Source of the DNA: an uncultured bacterium
GTDB lineage: Bacteria; Bacillota; Clostridia; Lachnospirales; Lachnospiraceae
Reading direction: 5' to 3'
Assembly: GCA_947647735.1 (NCBI GenBank)
Contig: CANSLJ010000013.1
Coordinates: forward strand, 1-64,000
Length of the DNA stretch: 64,000 bases
Part shown: positions 63,013 through 64,000 of the stretch, piece by piece
Layout of the letters: each line of letters begins with the position of its first letter
How positions within the stretch are numbered: position 1 is the stretch's first letter
Program-made: the position numbers and the translations under genes
The notes under the pieces: model-generated
Database searches by the model: none
Told to the model about the DNA's origin: nothing
Seen by the model: the letters and a program-made list of their open reading frames with translations, nothing else

Positions 63013-64000
63013 ATGCAGGAAAAAGAGTCATTTAAGAGAATTGTGCGATTGTCTCTTTCAGGGATATGTCTGCTGGGGCAAGTCGTGATATATGTTCATT
63101 TTTTGTATGAGTTTTATTTTGAGCCGATCAAACAAAATCTTCAGTTTTTTGAAAAGGGGGAGGCACTGTTTATTGCAATCTACCTGGTTCTTATTTTCTT
63201 TTTTTCCAGTATGTATGGGGGAATGAGGATTGGCTATTTAAAAAACGGGGAAGTGATTTTTTCGCAGATATTTGCGACGTTATTGGCGGATGTGATAACA
63301 TATGGACAGATTTCCATTATGATCACGGCGCTTTATCCGGCGCAGATTTTCCTGTACATGGTAGTGATGCAGATTGCCTGGTCTGTTTTGTGGATCAATA
63401 TTGCAAACTTTATCTATCAGCATATTTTCTCACCGAGGCAGATGCTGTTGATCCATGGGGACAGGCCCTATGATGATATTGTGGCAAAATTTGGCAGTAG
63501 AAAGGATAAGTACGATATTTGCAAATGTATCAGTTATAGGGTTGGTTATGATGACATTTTTATGGAGATTCTGGAACCTTATGATGCAATTGTAATTTGG
63601 GACATTCCGGTGGATGTGCGAAATAAGATTCTAAAGTTTTGCTATGGACATTCCATCAGAGTATATATTATGCCTAAAATAACGGATGTTATATTAAAGG
63701 GAGCCGAGCAGCTCAGCCTTTTTGATACGCCGATTTTGTTTACCAGAGAATATAAAATGACGATTGACCAACGTTTTGTGAAGAGGCTGATTGACATCGT
63801 ATGTTCCTTGATTCTTATTATAGTAACGTTTCCGCTGATGATTTTGACGGCGCTGGCGGTAAAGATTTATGATGGGGGGCCGATTTTATATAAACAGGTT
63901 CGCTGTACAATCGGCGGAAAAGAGTTTCGGATTATGAAGTTTCGCAGTATGAGTGTGGATGCGGAAAAAGACGGAAAGGCAAGGCTGGCATCGAAAAATG
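63013..64000 (+). CDS. Polyprenyl-phosphate sugar-1-phosphate transferase (initiating glycosyltransferase), 3' truncated by the window
   Basis: ATG 63013 follows AAGGAACATGTG. The visible 329 residues show four or five N-terminal membrane segments, then a Rossmann-like middle domain (MLLIHGDRPYDDIVAKFG). The start of the bacterial sugar transferase domain follows: QRFVKRLIDIVCSLILIIVT, FPLMILTALAVKIYDGGPIL and YKQVRCTIGGKEFRIMKFRS with MSVDAEKDGKA. These enzymes put the first sugar on undecaprenyl phosphate. The remainder, with the catalytic C-terminus, is beyond position 64000. Confidence 0.9.
   Translation, partial: MQEKESFKRIVRLSLSGICLLGQVVIYVHFLYEFYFEPIKQNLQFFEKGEALFIAIYLVLIFFFSSMYGGMRIGYLKNGEVIFSQIFATLLADVITYGQISIMITALYPAQIFLYMVVMQIAWSVLWINIANFIYQHIFSPRQMLLIHGDRPYDDIVAKFGSRKDKYDICKCISYRVGYDDIFMEILEPYDAIVIWDIPVDVRNKILKFCYGHSIRVYIMPKITDVILKGAEQLSLFDTPILFTREYKMTIDQRFVKRLIDIVCSLILIIVTFPLMILTALAVKIYDGGPILYKQVRCTIGGKEFRIMKFRSMSVDAEKDGKARLASKN

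Overview
The window looks like chromosomal DNA of a low-to-mid GC, spore-lineage Firmicute, most likely a gut Lachnospiraceae (Clostridia). The case rests on gene order and families: an mbl-flhO-flhP block, cdaA-cdaR(ybbR)-glmM, comF next to the flagellar-operon protein YvyF, LytTR/GHKL signalling, a Spo0A effector domain, and AGGAGG-type ribosome sites throughout. I found no rRNA, tRNA, CRISPR array, transposase or integrase.

Layout. (1) 1-1376: tail of a zinc-type dehydrogenase, a terminator, and cysK on the minus strand. (2) 1433-11458: an accessory, partly decayed stretch. It opens with an SOS box, a promoter and a 205-bp frameshifted copy of the 5' part of uvrB. Gene debris follows, then an antitoxin with a truncated PIN toxin, an SCP2-domain protein, short ORFs, an AgrC/AgrA-like two-component system, a coiled-coil protein, small membrane proteins, a CPBP protease and an ABC exporter. 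(3) 11632-36526: mostly core genome. This holds intact uvrBA with its own SOS box, a secreted protein, mbl/flagellar genes, two GT-C-like membrane proteins, recD2 (whose stop codon lies inside a 160-bp inverted repeat), comF-yvyF, cdaA-ybbR-glmM, HPr and leuA. (4) 36594-39734: a DUF3048 lipoprotein and a polytopic membrane protein, both minus strand. (5) 40129-64000: a large cell-surface polysaccharide and phospho-decoration locus that runs off the window inside a sugar-1-phosphate transferase gene.

How the surface locus may work (inference). An HTH-cytidylyltransferase fusion and a 2-aminoethylphosphonate-type ABC transporter would import and CMP-activate a small phospho- or phosphono-alcohol such as AEP or phosphocholine. 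A TagF-like CDP-alcohol phosphotransferase would move it onto a glycan. Two paralogous proteins that fuse a YidC/Oxa1-type membrane domain to an LtaS-like alkaline-phosphatase-superfamily domain flank rmlD. A bifunctional fucokinase/GDP-fucose pyrophosphorylase supplies GDP-fucose. A GtrB-like polyprenyl-phosphate glycosyltransferase sits between two paralogous GT-C-like proteins, followed by a CotH-like kinase, a stand-alone Spo0A DNA-binding domain, a GT2 enzyme and the initiating sugar transferase.

The best candidates for something undescribed are the duplicated YidC-phosphotransferase fusions, in which the groove arginine of insertases is replaced by asparagine, and their neighbourhood at 40-52 kb. 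Next come the stand-alone Spo0A effector domain in the capsule locus and the uvrB stump with its retained SOS box, which marks the left edge of the accessory region.
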